Origin: Pseudonocardia endophytica
Lineage (GTDB): Bacteria; Actinomycetota; Actinomycetes; Mycobacteriales; Pseudonocardiaceae
Direction of reading: 5' to 3'
Assembly: GCF_004339565.1 (NCBI RefSeq)
Contig: NZ_SMFZ01000001.1
Coordinates: forward strand, 124,001-188,000
Length of the DNA stretch: 64,000 nt
Every line of letters starts with the position of its first letter. Position 1 is the stretch's first letter. Shown piece by piece: positions 35,491-43,884 of this stretch. The translations under genes were made by a program, and so were the position numbers. Under the pieces are notes generated by a model that saw only the letters and a program-made list of their open reading frames with translations, did no database searches and was not told the DNA's origin.

Positions 35491-36462
35491 ATGCGTGCGG
35501 TACAGGTGACGAAGGCGGGCGGTCCGGACGTGCTCGAGGTCGTCGACCTCCAGGATCCGACCCCCGGTCCCGGTGAGGTGCTGGTCGACGTCGCGGCGGC
35601 CGGGATCAACTACATCGACACCTACCAGCGCGAGGGCATCTACCCGATGGAGACGCCCTACGTCGCCGGGTTGGAGGGCTCCGGGAAGGTGACCGCGCTC
35701 GGCGAGGGCGTGCACGGCGTGTCGGTCGGCGACCGCATCGCGTGGGCCGAGACGTTCGGCAGCTACGCGCAGAAGATCGTCGTCCCGTGGGAGAAGGCCG
35801 TCCCGGTCCCCGACGGCGTCGACGACGAGCAAGCCGTCGGCGCGCTCCTGCAGGGCATGACGGCGCACTTCCTGGTGAACGACACCTACCCGGTGCAGCG
35901 GGGCGACACCGTCCTCGTGCACGCCGCGGCGGGTGGCGTCGGGCTGCTGCTCGTGCAGTTGGCCGCGGCCAAGGGTGCGCGGGTGATCGCCACCGTCTCC
36001 ACCCCCGAGAAGGAGGAGCTCGCCCGCGGTGCGGGTGCGGCCGAGGTGATCCGGTACACCGAGGTCGACGACCTGGCCGCCGCGGTGCGCGCGTTCACCG
36101 ACGACGAGGGCGTCGCCGCCGCGTTCGACAGCGTCGGGAAGACGACGTTCGACGCCAGCCTGGCCAGCCTCCGTCGTCGCGGCATGCTCGTGCTGTTCGG
36201 GGCGGCCAGCGGCCCGGTCCCGCCGGTCGACCCGCAGCGGCTGAACAGTGCCGGGTCGGTGTTCCTGACCCGTCCGAAGCTGTTCGACTTCGTCATCACC
36301 ACCGGCGAGCTGCGCGACCGCGCCGCGGGCGTCTACGCCGCCGTCGCCGACGGGACGCTGGACGTGCGGATCGGGCACCGCTACCCGCTGGACCAGGCCC
36401 GGAACGCGCACGAGGACCTCCAGGCGCGACGCACGACGGGCAAGCTGATCCTGACGCCCTGA
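35491..36462 (+). CDS. qor: NADPH:quinone oxidoreductase (zeta-crystallin type, MDR family)
   Basis: A 323-residue zinc-free medium-chain reductase. The N-terminal GroES-like domain has AAGINYIDTYQREGIYPMET, the quinone-reductase pattern without zinc ligands. The NADPH-binding motif VHAAAGGVGLLLVQLAAAKG lies at about 150-170, and GKTTFDASLASLRRRGMLVL follows. It reduces quinones by one electron in the cytosol. Position between ctaA and ctaB matches the qor of the mycobacterial block, though here a two-component/ABC insert separates it from ctaA. Confidence 0.93.
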   Translation: MRAVQVTKAGGPDVLEVVDLQDPTPGPGEVLVDVAAAGINYIDTYQREGIYPMETPYVAGLEGSGKVTALGEGVHGVSVGDRIAWAETFGSYAQKIVVPWEKAVPVPDGVDDEQAVGALLQGMTAHFLVNDTYPVQRGDTVLVHAAAGGVGLLLVQLAAAKGARVIATVSTPEKEELARGAGAAEVIRYTEVDDLAAAVRAFTDDEGVAAAFDSVGKTTFDASLASLRRRGMLVLFGAASGPVPPVDPQRLNSAGSVFLTRPKLFDFVITTGELRDRAAGVYAAVADGTLDVRIGHRYPLDQARNAHEDLQARRTTGKLILTP

Positions 36463-36502
36463 GGCCGACGCGGCGGCGCGGCGGGGCGTGCTAGGAAACG
36501 GT

Positions 36503-38512
36503 GTGCCCCCGCAGACGCCGTTCCACGATCTCCAGGCCTACATCGAGGTGCCCCGCCTGGCCGGGCTCGCGCTGTCCCCCGACGGTGAGCGCCTGATCAC
36601 GACGGTCGCCGAGCTCGACCCCGACCGCACACGGATGGTCAGCGCGCTCTGGGAGGTCGATCCGCACGGTTCGACGCCGGCGCGGCGGCTGACCCGTAGC
36701 GCCGCGGGCGAGTCGAACCCGGTGCTCACCCCGGACGGCGACGTGCTGTTCCTGTCCGCCCGCCCGGACCCGGACACCTCCGGCGACGGCGGCGACGGCC
36801 CGGCCGCACTGTGGTCGCTGCCCGCCGGAGGCGGCGAGGCCCGGATCGTCGGCAGCCGCCCCGGCGGCGTCTCCGACCCGGTCGTCGCCCGCGACGCGGG
36901 CACGGTCCTGGCGACGTCCGCGACGCTGCCCGGCAGCATCACCGCCGAGGACGACGAGCGCAGGCGCGCGGCCCGGGGCGACGCCAAGGTGACCGCGGTG
37001 CTGCACACGGGTGACCCGGTCCGGCACTGGGACCACGACCTCGGTCCCGCAGAGCCCCGCCTGGTCGTCGCAGCGCCGGGAGCGGAGAGTCTGGAGTGGA
37101 CGGACCTGACCCCGGCACCGGGCCGGGCACTGGACGAGACCGGGCACGACATCGCGCCGGACGGGCGCACCGTCGTCACCGCGTGGGACACCTCGTCGTC
37201 CGGGGAGCACCGGGCGGTGATCGTCGCGCTGGACACCGCCACCGGGCACCGCCGGATCCTGCTCGACGAGCCCGGCCACGACCTGCAGGCGCCGCGGATC
37301 AGCCCGGACGGCACGCAGGTCGCCGTCGTCCGCGAGGTGCTGCCGTCGGCCGACCACGCGCCGGAGATCGACCTCGTCGTGGTGCCGATCGAGGGCGGGG
37401 CCGCGCGGGAGGCGGCGCCCGGGTGGGATCGCTGGCCGTCCGCCGTGCGGTGGAGTGCCGACTCCGCGCACCTGATCGTCACCGCCGACGAGCGGGGACG
37501 CGCACCGCTGTTCCGGATCGACGTCGCGGCCGGCACGGTCACGCGGCTGACCGGCGACCACGGCGCCTACGCCGAGCCGTGCCCGTCGCCGGACGGACGC
37601 TGGGTGTACGCGCTGCGCCACGCCGTCGACGCCCCGCCCGCCCCGGTCCGGGTGGACGCGCACACCGCGGACGGCGAGCCGGAAGCACTGCTCGGACCGG
37701 CCGCCGATCCGGAACTGCCGGGACGGCTGACCGAGATCGAGACGACGGCCCCGGACGGCAGCCCGTTGCGCGCGTGGCTCGTGCTCCCCGAGTCCACGAC
37801 ACCCGCTCCGCTCCTCCTCTGGGTGCACGGCGGGCCGCTGTCCAGCTGGAACGGCTGGATGTGGCGCTGGAACCCGTGGCTGATGGCGGCCCGCGGGTAC
37901 GCCGTTCTGCTCCCCGACCCGGCGCTGTCCACCGGGTACGGGCACGCCTTCGTCCAGCGTGGCTGGGGCGCCTGGGGCGATGCGCCGTACACCGACGTCC
38001 TGGCGCTCACCGACGCCGCCGAGCAGCGCGACGACATCGACGAGACCCGCACGGCCGCCATGGGCGGCTCGTTCGGCGGCTACATGGCGAACTGGATCGC
38101 CGGGCACACCGACCGCTTCCGCGCGATCGTCACCCACGCCAGCCTGTGGGCGCTGGACCGGTTCGTCCCGACCACCGACCACCCCGGCTACTGGCACCAC
38201 GAGCTGAACGCCCGGATGGTCGCCGAGCACAGCCCGCACCGGTTCGCCGACGCGATCCGGACGCCGATGCTGGTGATCCACGGCGACCGGGACTTCCGGG
38301 TCCCGATCACCGAGGCGCTCGCGCTGTGGTGGGACCTGACCTCGCGTCAGGAGGACCCGGACGCGAACCCGCACCGGTTCCTGCACTTCCCGGACGAGAA
38401 CCACTGGGTACTGGCTCCCCAGCACGCGGTGCTCTGGTACGAGACGGTGCACGCGTTCCTGGCCACGCACGTCCTCGGCGAACCGTGGGAGACGCCGGAC
38501 CTGCTGCGGTAA
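36503..38512 (+). CDS. S9 family peptidase (prolyl oligopeptidase/acylaminoacyl-peptidase type)
   Basis: A 669-residue cytosolic serine peptidase. Residues 1 to about 400 are a WD40-like beta-propeller with repeats such as ISPDGTQVAVVRE, SADSAHLIVTADERG and PSPDGRWVYALRH. The C-terminal alpha/beta-hydrolase domain has the HGGPLSSWNGW oxyanion element, the nucleophile in MGGSFGGYMANWIAGH, Asp in VIHGDRDFRVPI and His in PDENHWVLAPQH. It cuts short peptides. GTG 36503 is chosen because an AGGAAA stretch precedes it; GTG 36488 is an in-frame alternative. Confidence 0.9.
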   Translation: MPPQTPFHDLQAYIEVPRLAGLALSPDGERLITTVAELDPDRTRMVSALWEVDPHGSTPARRLTRSAAGESNPVLTPDGDVLFLSARPDPDTSGDGGDGPAALWSLPAGGGEARIVGSRPGGVSDPVVARDAGTVLATSATLPGSITAEDDERRRAARGDAKVTAVLHTGDPVRHWDHDLGPAEPRLVVAAPGAESLEWTDLTPAPGRALDETGHDIAPDGRTVVTAWDTSSSGEHRAVIVALDTATGHRRILLDEPGHDLQAPRISPDGTQVAVVREVLPSADHAPEIDLVVVPIEGGAAREAAPGWDRWPSAVRWSADSAHLIVTADERGRAPLFRIDVAAGTVTRLTGDHGAYAEPCPSPDGRWVYALRHAVDAPPAPVRVDAHTADGEPEALLGPAADPELPGRLTEIETTAPDGSPLRAWLVLPESTTPAPLLLWVHGGPLSSWNGWMWRWNPWLMAARGYAVLLPDPALSTGYGHAFVQRGWGAWGDAPYTDVLALTDAAEQRDDIDETRTAAMGGSFGGYMANWIAGHTDRFRAIVTHASLWALDRFVPTTDHPGYWHHELNARMVAEHSPHRFADAIRTPMLVIHGDRDFRVPITEALALWWDLTSRQEDPDANPHRFLHFPDENHWVLAPQHAVLWYETVHAFLATHVLGEPWETPDLLR

Positions 38513-38521
38513 GGAGTGCCC

Positions 38522-38527
38522 TACCCT
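38522..38527 (+). promoter_or_regulatory. -10 box of a leaderless promoter for the MntA/HepT-type pair
   Basis: TACCCT, 6 nt before ATG 38534; lies right after the S9 peptidase stop. Confidence 0.45.
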
Positions 38528-38533
38528 CTGGGC

Positions 38534-38905
38534 ATGTACCTGCCGGTCGACATGGATCGTGTGAACGAGGTGTTGCGCGAGCACGGCGTGGTCTTCGCGT
38601 TGGTCTTCGGCAGCCACGCGACCGGTACCGCAGGTGATCGCTCCGATGTGGACCTGGCCGTGTGGTCCGACCGGCCGATCGACGACTGGGCTCTTCGGGG
38701 CGCACTTCCGGACATCGTGGATCTCCTCGACCTGCGCCGGGCACCCGATGGGCTGGCCGGTCGGGTGGCGATGGAAGGCATCGTCGTGCTTGACGACCAG
38801 CCCACGGCCCGGATCCGTTGGCAGGCGGAGACCCGCAAGCGTCACCTCGACGAGGCGTTTCGGCGCGAGCGGTTCCGCCAGGACTTCGTCCGAGCCCATG
38901 GTTGA
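38534..38905 (+). CDS. mntA: MntA-type minimal nucleotidyltransferase (antitoxin of a HEPN/MNT pair)
   Basis: A 123-residue protein with the minimal nucleotidyltransferase signature ALVFGSHATGTAGDRSDVDL, where Gly-Ser and the Asp-x-Asp pair form the metal site. In characterised MntA-HepT systems this enzyme adds AMP groups to a Tyr of the HEPN toxin and so blocks it. Its stop overlaps the HEPN gene start by 8 bp, the usual arrangement. The gene is less GC-extreme and looks like an accessory insertion between the conserved qor/S9 and ctaB genes. Assignment rests on motif plus partner. Confidence 0.85.
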   Translation: MYLPVDMDRVNEVLREHGVVFALVFGSHATGTAGDRSDVDLAVWSDRPIDDWALRGALPDIVDLLDLRRAPDGLAGRVAMEGIVVLDDQPTARIRWQAETRKRHLDEAFRRERFRQDFVRAHG

Positions 38906-39311
38906 TCGAGAGAGGCTGCTCGGGCTCGTGGCGCGGATCACGGCCCGGCTCGCGATCCTCGACGAGTACGCCACGCAGGATCGCGAGCCGCTCCTAGGCG
39001 ACCGGGTCCGGATGGGTGACCTCAAATACACGTTCCAGACCGCCATCGAGGCCGGCATCGACGCCGCTCAGCACGTCGTGGCCGACCGTGGTCTCGGTGT
39101 CCCGCCGACCAATGCGGCCGCGTTCCGCTCGCTCGCTGACGCGGCACTCCTCGACGGCGAGCTGGCCGGCCGGTTGAGTGGTGCGGTGGGATTCCGCAAC
39201 GTGCTCGTGCACGGCTACGCCGAGGTCGACGACCGGATGGTCATCGACCACCTTGACGACCTCCGCGATCTGCGGGAGTTCGTCGCCGCGATGACCCGGC
39301 TGTTGGACTGA
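38898..39311 (+). CDS. hepT: HepT-like HEPN ribonuclease (DUF86), toxin of a HEPN/MNT pair
   Basis: A 137-residue all-helical HEPN protein. The catalytic motif R-x4-H-x-Y is in GFRNVLVHGYAEVDD: Arg, His and the Tyr that MntA adenylates are all intact. YTFQTAIEAGIDAAQHVVAD is the typical second helix. HepT cuts tRNA or other RNA, and neutralisation needs the upstream nucleotidyltransferase. Intact motifs suggest a working system. The gene ends 3 bp before the ctaB stop on the other strand. Such pairs occur as anti-phage or stabilisation modules. Confidence 0.87.
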   Translation: MVDRERLLGLVARITARLAILDEYATQDREPLLGDRVRMGDLKYTFQTAIEAGIDAAQHVVADRGLGVPPTNAAAFRSLADAALLDGELAGRLSGAVGFRNVLVHGYAEVDDRMVIDHLDDLRDLREFVAAMTRLLD

Positions 39312-39314
39312 CCC

Positions 39315-40271
39315 TCAGACCAGGACCGGGAGTCCCACCGCCGCGTCCACGGCGATCGCCGCGAACAGCACGCACAGGTAGATGTTCGAGAGGTGGAACA
39401 ACGGCATCGGCGAGACCTCGCGGCCCGCCTTGACGTTCGCGTGCAGCCGGTGCGCGCGGAACACGAAGTACGCGCCACCGGCAAGGGCTACCCCGACGTA
39501 GATCCACGACGTCGCGGGCAGGAGCAGCAGGCTCCACGCCGCCATCACCCAGCTGTAGATCACGATGCGCACCGACACCTGCCGCGGTGTTGCGACGACC
39601 GGGAGCATCGGCACTTCCGCCGCGGCGTAGTCCTCGCGGTAGCGCATCGCGAGCGCCCAGAAGTGTGGCGGCGTCCAGAAGAAGATCACGCCGAACATCA
39701 CCAGCGCCGGCCAGCCGACGTCACCGGTCACGGCCGCCCAGCCGATCACCACCGGCATGCAGCCCGCCGCGCCACCCCAGACGATGTTCTGCGATGTCCG
39801 GCGCTTGAGCAGCAGCGTGTAGACGAGCACGTAGAACGCGATCGCGGCGACCGAGAGCCCGGCGGCCAGCCAGTTCGTCGTGAACCCGAGCCAGAGCGAG
39901 CTGATCGCCCCCAGCACCAGGCCGAAGACCAGCGCGTGCCCGGCGGGGACCTGGCCGCGGGCCAGCGGGCGCCGCGACGTCCGCTTCATCTTCTGGTCGA
40001 TGTCCGCGTCGACCACGCAGTTCAACGCGTGCGCGCTGGCCGCCGCCATGGCGCCGCCGAACAGCGTCGCCACGATCAGCCAGATCGACGGGATCCCGCG
40101 CTGCGCGAGGAACATCGCGGGCACCGTGACCACCAGCAGCTGCTCGATGATCCGCGTCTTGGTGAGGCCGAGGTAGGCCTTGACGGTGTCCGTGATGCGC
40201 TGCCACCGACCGCGCGACGGGTCCGCCTGCGGTGACGTCTCCCGTCCCGGACGGGACACGGGTGCGCTCAC
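39315..40271 (-). CDS. ctaB: Protoheme IX farnesyltransferase (heme O synthase) CtaB
   Basis: A 318-residue UbiA-family membrane enzyme that adds farnesyl to heme B to give heme O, the substrate of CtaA. The first Asp-rich motif is NCVVDADIDQKMKRTSRRP and the second region is YREDYAAAEVPMLPVV. About nine helices are predicted, and KTRIIEQLLVVTVPAMFLAQ is the family start. GTG 40271 has GAGG upstream at fair spacing; the frame stays open far beyond but with no family resemblance. It is divergent from tkt, as in mycobacteria. Confidence 0.94.
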   Translation of the reverse strand: MSAPVSRPGRETSPQADPSRGRWQRITDTVKAYLGLTKTRIIEQLLVVTVPAMFLAQRGIPSIWLIVATLFGGAMAAASAHALNCVVDADIDQKMKRTSRRPLARGQVPAGHALVFGLVLGAISSLWLGFTTNWLAAGLSVAAIAFYVLVYTLLLKRRTSQNIVWGGAAGCMPVVIGWAAVTGDVGWPALVMFGVIFFWTPPHFWALAMRYREDYAAAEVPMLPVVATPRQVSVRIVIYSWVMAAWSLLLLPATSWIYVGVALAGGAYFVFRAHRLHANVKAGREVSPMPLFHLSNIYLCVLFAAIAVDAAVGLPVLV

Positions 40272-40586
40272 GCGTTCACTACCTCGCTGTCGGATCGGTG
40301 GTGGTGCCGCCGGACGTTCGGGCTCCGGACTTCTACAGCGCGTCGATGCTAACCGGTGGTATGCCCGTCGCGCCCACCGGGTAGACCCCCCGTGTCGGGG
40401 ATGTCGCGGGGGGTTCACCGTGGAGGTACCTGCTGGCAGAGGCCTTGAGCGATAGGGTGGCCGCGAGGACGGGACCGGCAGCGCGGGCGGCGTGATCCGC
40501 GTCGCCCGGCCGCCGTGTGCGGCCGCGCCGGACCCGACAACGAGCATCGACCAGAGCCGTCGACACAGAGCGTAGGAGTCATCGAC
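40272..40586. other. 315-bp divergent promoter region between ctaB and tkt
   Basis: No gene seen. On the minus strand TAGCAT (40346-40351) could be the ctaB -10. A hairpin with arms CCCCCCG/CGGGGGG (40386-40392, 40407-40413) lies between the two promoters; its role is unclear. TAGGGT (40453-40458) is the candidate tkt -10, leaving about 120 nt of untranslated leader. AGGAG at 40574-40578 is the tkt ribosome-binding site. Confidence 0.5.
40453..40458 (+). promoter_or_regulatory. Candidate -10 box of the tkt operon
   Basis: TAGGGT within GCGATAGGGTGG; no clear -35. It would give a long leader before the TTG start of tkt. Confidence 0.4.
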
Positions 40587-42734
40587 TTGTCCAGCCCCGA
40601 AGGCACCACCCACGCCAACGCGGTCACCGCCGACTCCCCGCACGCCGGGCCGGCCGCCGTCGAAGCGCTCGTCACGCCCCACGTGCCCGACGACTGGACC
40701 GACCTGGACCGCCGCGCCGTGGACACGATCCGGGTGCTGGCCGCGGACGCGGTCCAGAAGTGCGGCAGCGGGCACCCTGGTACGGCGATGAGCCTGGCTC
40801 CCCTGGCCTACACCCTGTTCCAGCGCGTGATGCGGCACGACCCGTCGGACCCGGACTGGATGGGGCGCGACCGGTTCGTGCTGTCCGCCGGGCACTCCAG
40901 CCTCACCCTCTACATCCAGCTCTACCTGGCCGGTTACGGGCTGGAGCGCGAGGACCTGGAGAAGCTGCGCACCTGGGAGTCGCTCACCCCGGGCCACCCG
41001 GAGTACGGGCACACCCGCGGCGTCGAGATGACGACCGGTCCGCTGGGCCAGGGGCTCGCGTCCGCCGTCGGGATGGCGATGGCCGCCCGTCGCGAGCGCG
41101 GCCTGTTCGACCCGGACACGCCGGAGGGCGCCAGCCCGTTCGACCACCAGATCTACGTGATCGCCTCGGACGGTGACATCGAGGAGGGCGTCACCAGCGA
41201 GGCGTCGTCCCTGGCCGGGCGCCAGGAGCTCGGCAACCTCACGGTGATCTACGACGCGAACGAGATCTCGATCGAGGACGACACCACGATCGCGCTGTCC
41301 GAGGACACCGCGGCACGCTACGAGGCGTACGGCTGGCACGTCCAGACCGTCGACGGCGGCGAGAACGTCAGCGGCATCCTGGCCGCGCTGTCGGCGGCGC
41401 GCGCGGAGACGAGCAGGCCGTCGTTCATCCGCCTGCGCACGGTGATCGGCTACCCGGCGCCGAACAAGATGAACACCGGTGCGGCGCACGGCTCCGCTCT
41501 CGGCGACCCGGAGGTCCGTGCCGTCAAGGAGAAGCTCGGCTTCGACCCGGACCGGGACTTCGAGGTCGACGAGGACGTCCTCAAGCACACCCGGGCCGTC
41601 GGTGAGCGCTCGCGCGAGGCGCACGACACCTGGCAGGGCACGTTCGACGAGTGGGCGGAGCGCGAGCCGCACCGCAAGCAGCTGCTCGACCGCCTGCTCG
41701 CCGGCAGGCTGCCGGAGGGGTGGACGGACGCGCTGCCGCACTGGGACGCCGACGAGAAGGGCATCGCGACCCGCAAGGCGGGCGGCGAGGTGCTCAGCGC
41801 CATCGCCGACGTGCTGCCGGAGCTGTGGGGCGGCTCCGCCGACCTCGCCGAGAGCAACAACACGACGATGAAGGGCGCCGACTCGTTCGGCCCGAAGTCC
41901 GCGGCCACGACCATGTGGGCGGCGAACCCGTTCGGCCGCACGATGCACTTCGGCATCCGCGAGCACGCGATGGGCGCGATCCTGTCCGGCATCGCGCTGC
42001 ACGGGCCGACCCGTCCCTACGGCGGCACGTTCCTGCAGTTCTCGGACTACATGCGCCCGTCGGTGCGCCTGGCCGCGCTGATGGACATCGACCCGATCTA
42101 CGTGTGGACGCACGACTCGATCGGGCTCGGCGAGGACGGCCCGACCCACCAGCCGATCGAGCACCTGGCGGCGTTGCGGGCCATCCCGAACCTCGCCGTC
42201 GTGCGCCCCGGCGACGCGAACGAGACGGCCTACGCCTGGCGCGCGGCGCTGGAGCGGGTCGGCGGCGGCCCGACCGGGTTCGCGCTGACCCGCCAGAACG
42301 TGCCGACGTTGACCGGCACGAACTACGAGGGCGTCAACCGCGGTGGCTACGTGCTCGACGAGGCGTCCTCCGGCATCCCGCAGGTCGTGATCATCGCCAC
42401 CGGCTCCGAGCTGCACCTGGCGACGGCCGCGCGGAAGATCCTGGAGGGCGAGGGCGTCGGTACCCGTGTGGTGTCGATGCCGTGCATGGAGTGGTTCGAG
42501 GCCCAGGACGACGGGTACCGCGAGTCGGTGCTGCCGTCCGCGCTGAAGGCTCGGGTCGCCGTGGAGGCCGGGATCGCCATGCCCTGGTACCGCTGGGTCG
42601 GCGACGCGGGCCGGATCGTCTCCATCGAGCACTACGGCGCGAGCGCCGACGCCGCCACGCTGTTCGAGAAGTTCGGTTTCACACCCGAGACCGTCGCCGA
42701 CGCCGCGCGGCGGTCCGTCGCCGCGGCGTCGTAG
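40587..42734 (+). CDS. tkt: Transketolase
   Basis: A 715-residue thiamine-diphosphate enzyme that moves two-carbon units between pentose-phosphate sugars. N-terminal [20 protein letters not shown] is the signature; [20 protein letters not shown] then [12 protein letters not shown] forms the ThDP/metal motif; [20 protein letters not shown] is the second signature. AGGAG lies 8 nt before a TTG codon at 40587, so I take TTG as the start; an in-frame GTG at 40515 lacks a site. First gene of tkt-tal-pgi-like-zwf-opcA-pgl. Confidence 0.96.
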   Translation: MSSPEGTTHANAVTADSPHAGPAAVEALVTPHVPDDWTDLDRRAVDTIRVLAADAVQKCGSGHPGTAMSLAPLAYTLFQRVMRHDPSDPDWMGRDRFVLSAGHSSLTLYIQLYLAGYGLEREDLEKLRTWESLTPGHPEYGHTRGVEMTTGPLGQGLASAVGMAMAARRERGLFDPDTPEGASPFDHQIYVIASDGDIEEGVTSEASSLAGRQELGNLTVIYDANEISIEDDTTIALSEDTAARYEAYGWHVQTVDGGENVSGILAALSAARAETSRPSFIRLRTVIGYPAPNKMNTGAAHGSALGDPEVRAVKEKLGFDPDRDFEVDEDVLKHTRAVGERSREAHDTWQGTFDEWAEREPHRKQLLDRLLAGRLPEGWTDALPHWDADEKGIATRKAGGEVLSAIADVLPELWGGSADLAESNNTTMKGADSFGPKSAATTMWAANPFGRTMHFGIREHAMGAILSGIALHGPTRPYGGTFLQFSDYMRPSVRLAALMDIDPIYVWTHDSIGLGEDGPTHQPIEHLAALRAIPNLAVVRPGDANETAYAWRAALERVGGGPTGFALTRQNVPTLTGTNYEGVNRGGYVLDEASSGIPQVVIIATGSELHLATAARKILEGEGVGTRVVSMPCMEWFEAQDDGYRESVLPSALKARVAVEAGIAMPWYRWVGDAGRIVSIEHYGASADAATLFEKFGFTPETVADAARRSVAAAS

Positions 42735-42764
42735 AACCTCCTGATCGCCACGAGCAAGGGAGAG

Positions 42765-43877
42765 ATGATGAGCAACGAGCGACTGGCCGCCCTCTCGGCG
42801 GCCGGCGTGTCCATCTGGCTGGACGACCTGTCCCGCGAGCGGATCAAGTCCGGCAACCTCGCGACGCTGATCACCGAGGACTCGGTCGTCGGCGTCACGA
42901 CCAACCCGACGATCTTCGCAGGCGCGCTGTCCGACGGGTCCGCCTACGACGACCAGGTCCGCGAGCTCGCCGCACGCGGTGCGGACGTCGACTCGGCGAT
43001 CCGCGAGATCACCGTCGCCGACGTCCAGCACGCCTGCGACGTGTTCTCCGGGACGTGGGAGAACACCGGCGGCGTCGACGGGCGCGTCTCGCTGGAGGTC
43101 GACCCCCGGCTGGCGCACGACACGCAGAGGACGGTCGCGCAGGCCGTCGACCTGTGGAAGGCCGTCGACCGGCCGAACCTGCTGGTCAAGATCCCGGCCA
43201 CGGAGGAGGGTCTGCCCGCGATCACCCAGGCGATCTCCGAGGGCGTCAGCGTGAACGTCACGCTGATCTTCTCGGTCGAGCGCTACAAGCTGGTGATGGA
43301 GGCCTACGTCGCCGGCCTGGAGAAGGCCCAGCAGAACGGCCAGGACATCGCCGGGATCCACTCCGTCGGGTCGTTCTTCGTGTCCCGTGTGGACTCCGAG
43401 ATCGACTCGCGGCTGGAGAAGATCGGCACCGACGAGGCGCTGGCGCTGCGCGGCAAGGCGGGCGTCGCGAACTCGCGGCTCGCGTTCGCCGCGTACGAGG
43501 AGGCGTTCAGCGGCGGCCGGTGGGACAACCTGGCCCAGCTCGGCGCGAACGCCCAGCGTCCACTGTGGGCGTCGACCGGCGTGAAGAACCCGGACTACCC
43601 GGACACGCTCTACGTCACGGAGCTGACCGTGGCGAACACGGTGAACACGATGCCGGAGAAGACCCTGCAGGCGTTCGCCGACCACGGCGAGGTCACCGGC
43701 GACACGGTGACCGGGACGGCGGGCGAGGCACAGAAGGTCTTCGACGACCTCGAGCGGGTCGGCATCGACCTCGCCGACGTGTTCGTGGTGCTGGAGGACG
43801 AGGGCGTCGAGAAGTTCGAGAAGTCCTGGACCGAGCTGCAGGACTCGGTCCGCGGGCAGCTCGACGCCGCGAAGTAG
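42765..43877 (+). CDS. tal: Transaldolase
   Basis: A 370-residue enzyme that transfers dihydroxyacetone units in the non-oxidative pentose phosphate pathway. It has [30 protein letters not shown] (family signature 1) and [20 protein letters not shown] with the Schiff-base Lys. [20 protein letters not shown] and [20 protein letters not shown] fit the bacterial long form. A GGGAGAG site precedes ATG 42765 (a second ATG follows directly). 30 bp after tkt. Confidence 0.96.
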   Translation: MMSNERLAALSAAGVSIWLDDLSRERIKSGNLATLITEDSVVGVTTNPTIFAGALSDGSAYDDQVRELAARGADVDSAIREITVADVQHACDVFSGTWENTGGVDGRVSLEVDPRLAHDTQRTVAQAVDLWKAVDRPNLLVKIPATEEGLPAITQAISEGVSVNVTLIFSVERYKLVMEAYVAGLEKAQQNGQDIAGIHSVGSFFVSRVDSEIDSRLEKIGTDEALALRGKAGVANSRLAFAAYEEAFSGGRWDNLAQLGANAQRPLWASTGVKNPDYPDTLYVTELTVANTVNTMPEKTLQAFADHGEVTGDTVTGTAGEAQKVFDDLERVGIDLADVFVVLEDEGVEKFEKSWTELQDSVRGQLDAAK

Positions 43878-43884
43878 GGCGCCG

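Noticed and set aside
40386..40413. Hairpin with CCCCCCG/CGGGGGG arms as a terminator
   Set aside because: It lies between two divergent genes, where no transcript needs to end; kept only as an unexplained structure in the intergenic entry.
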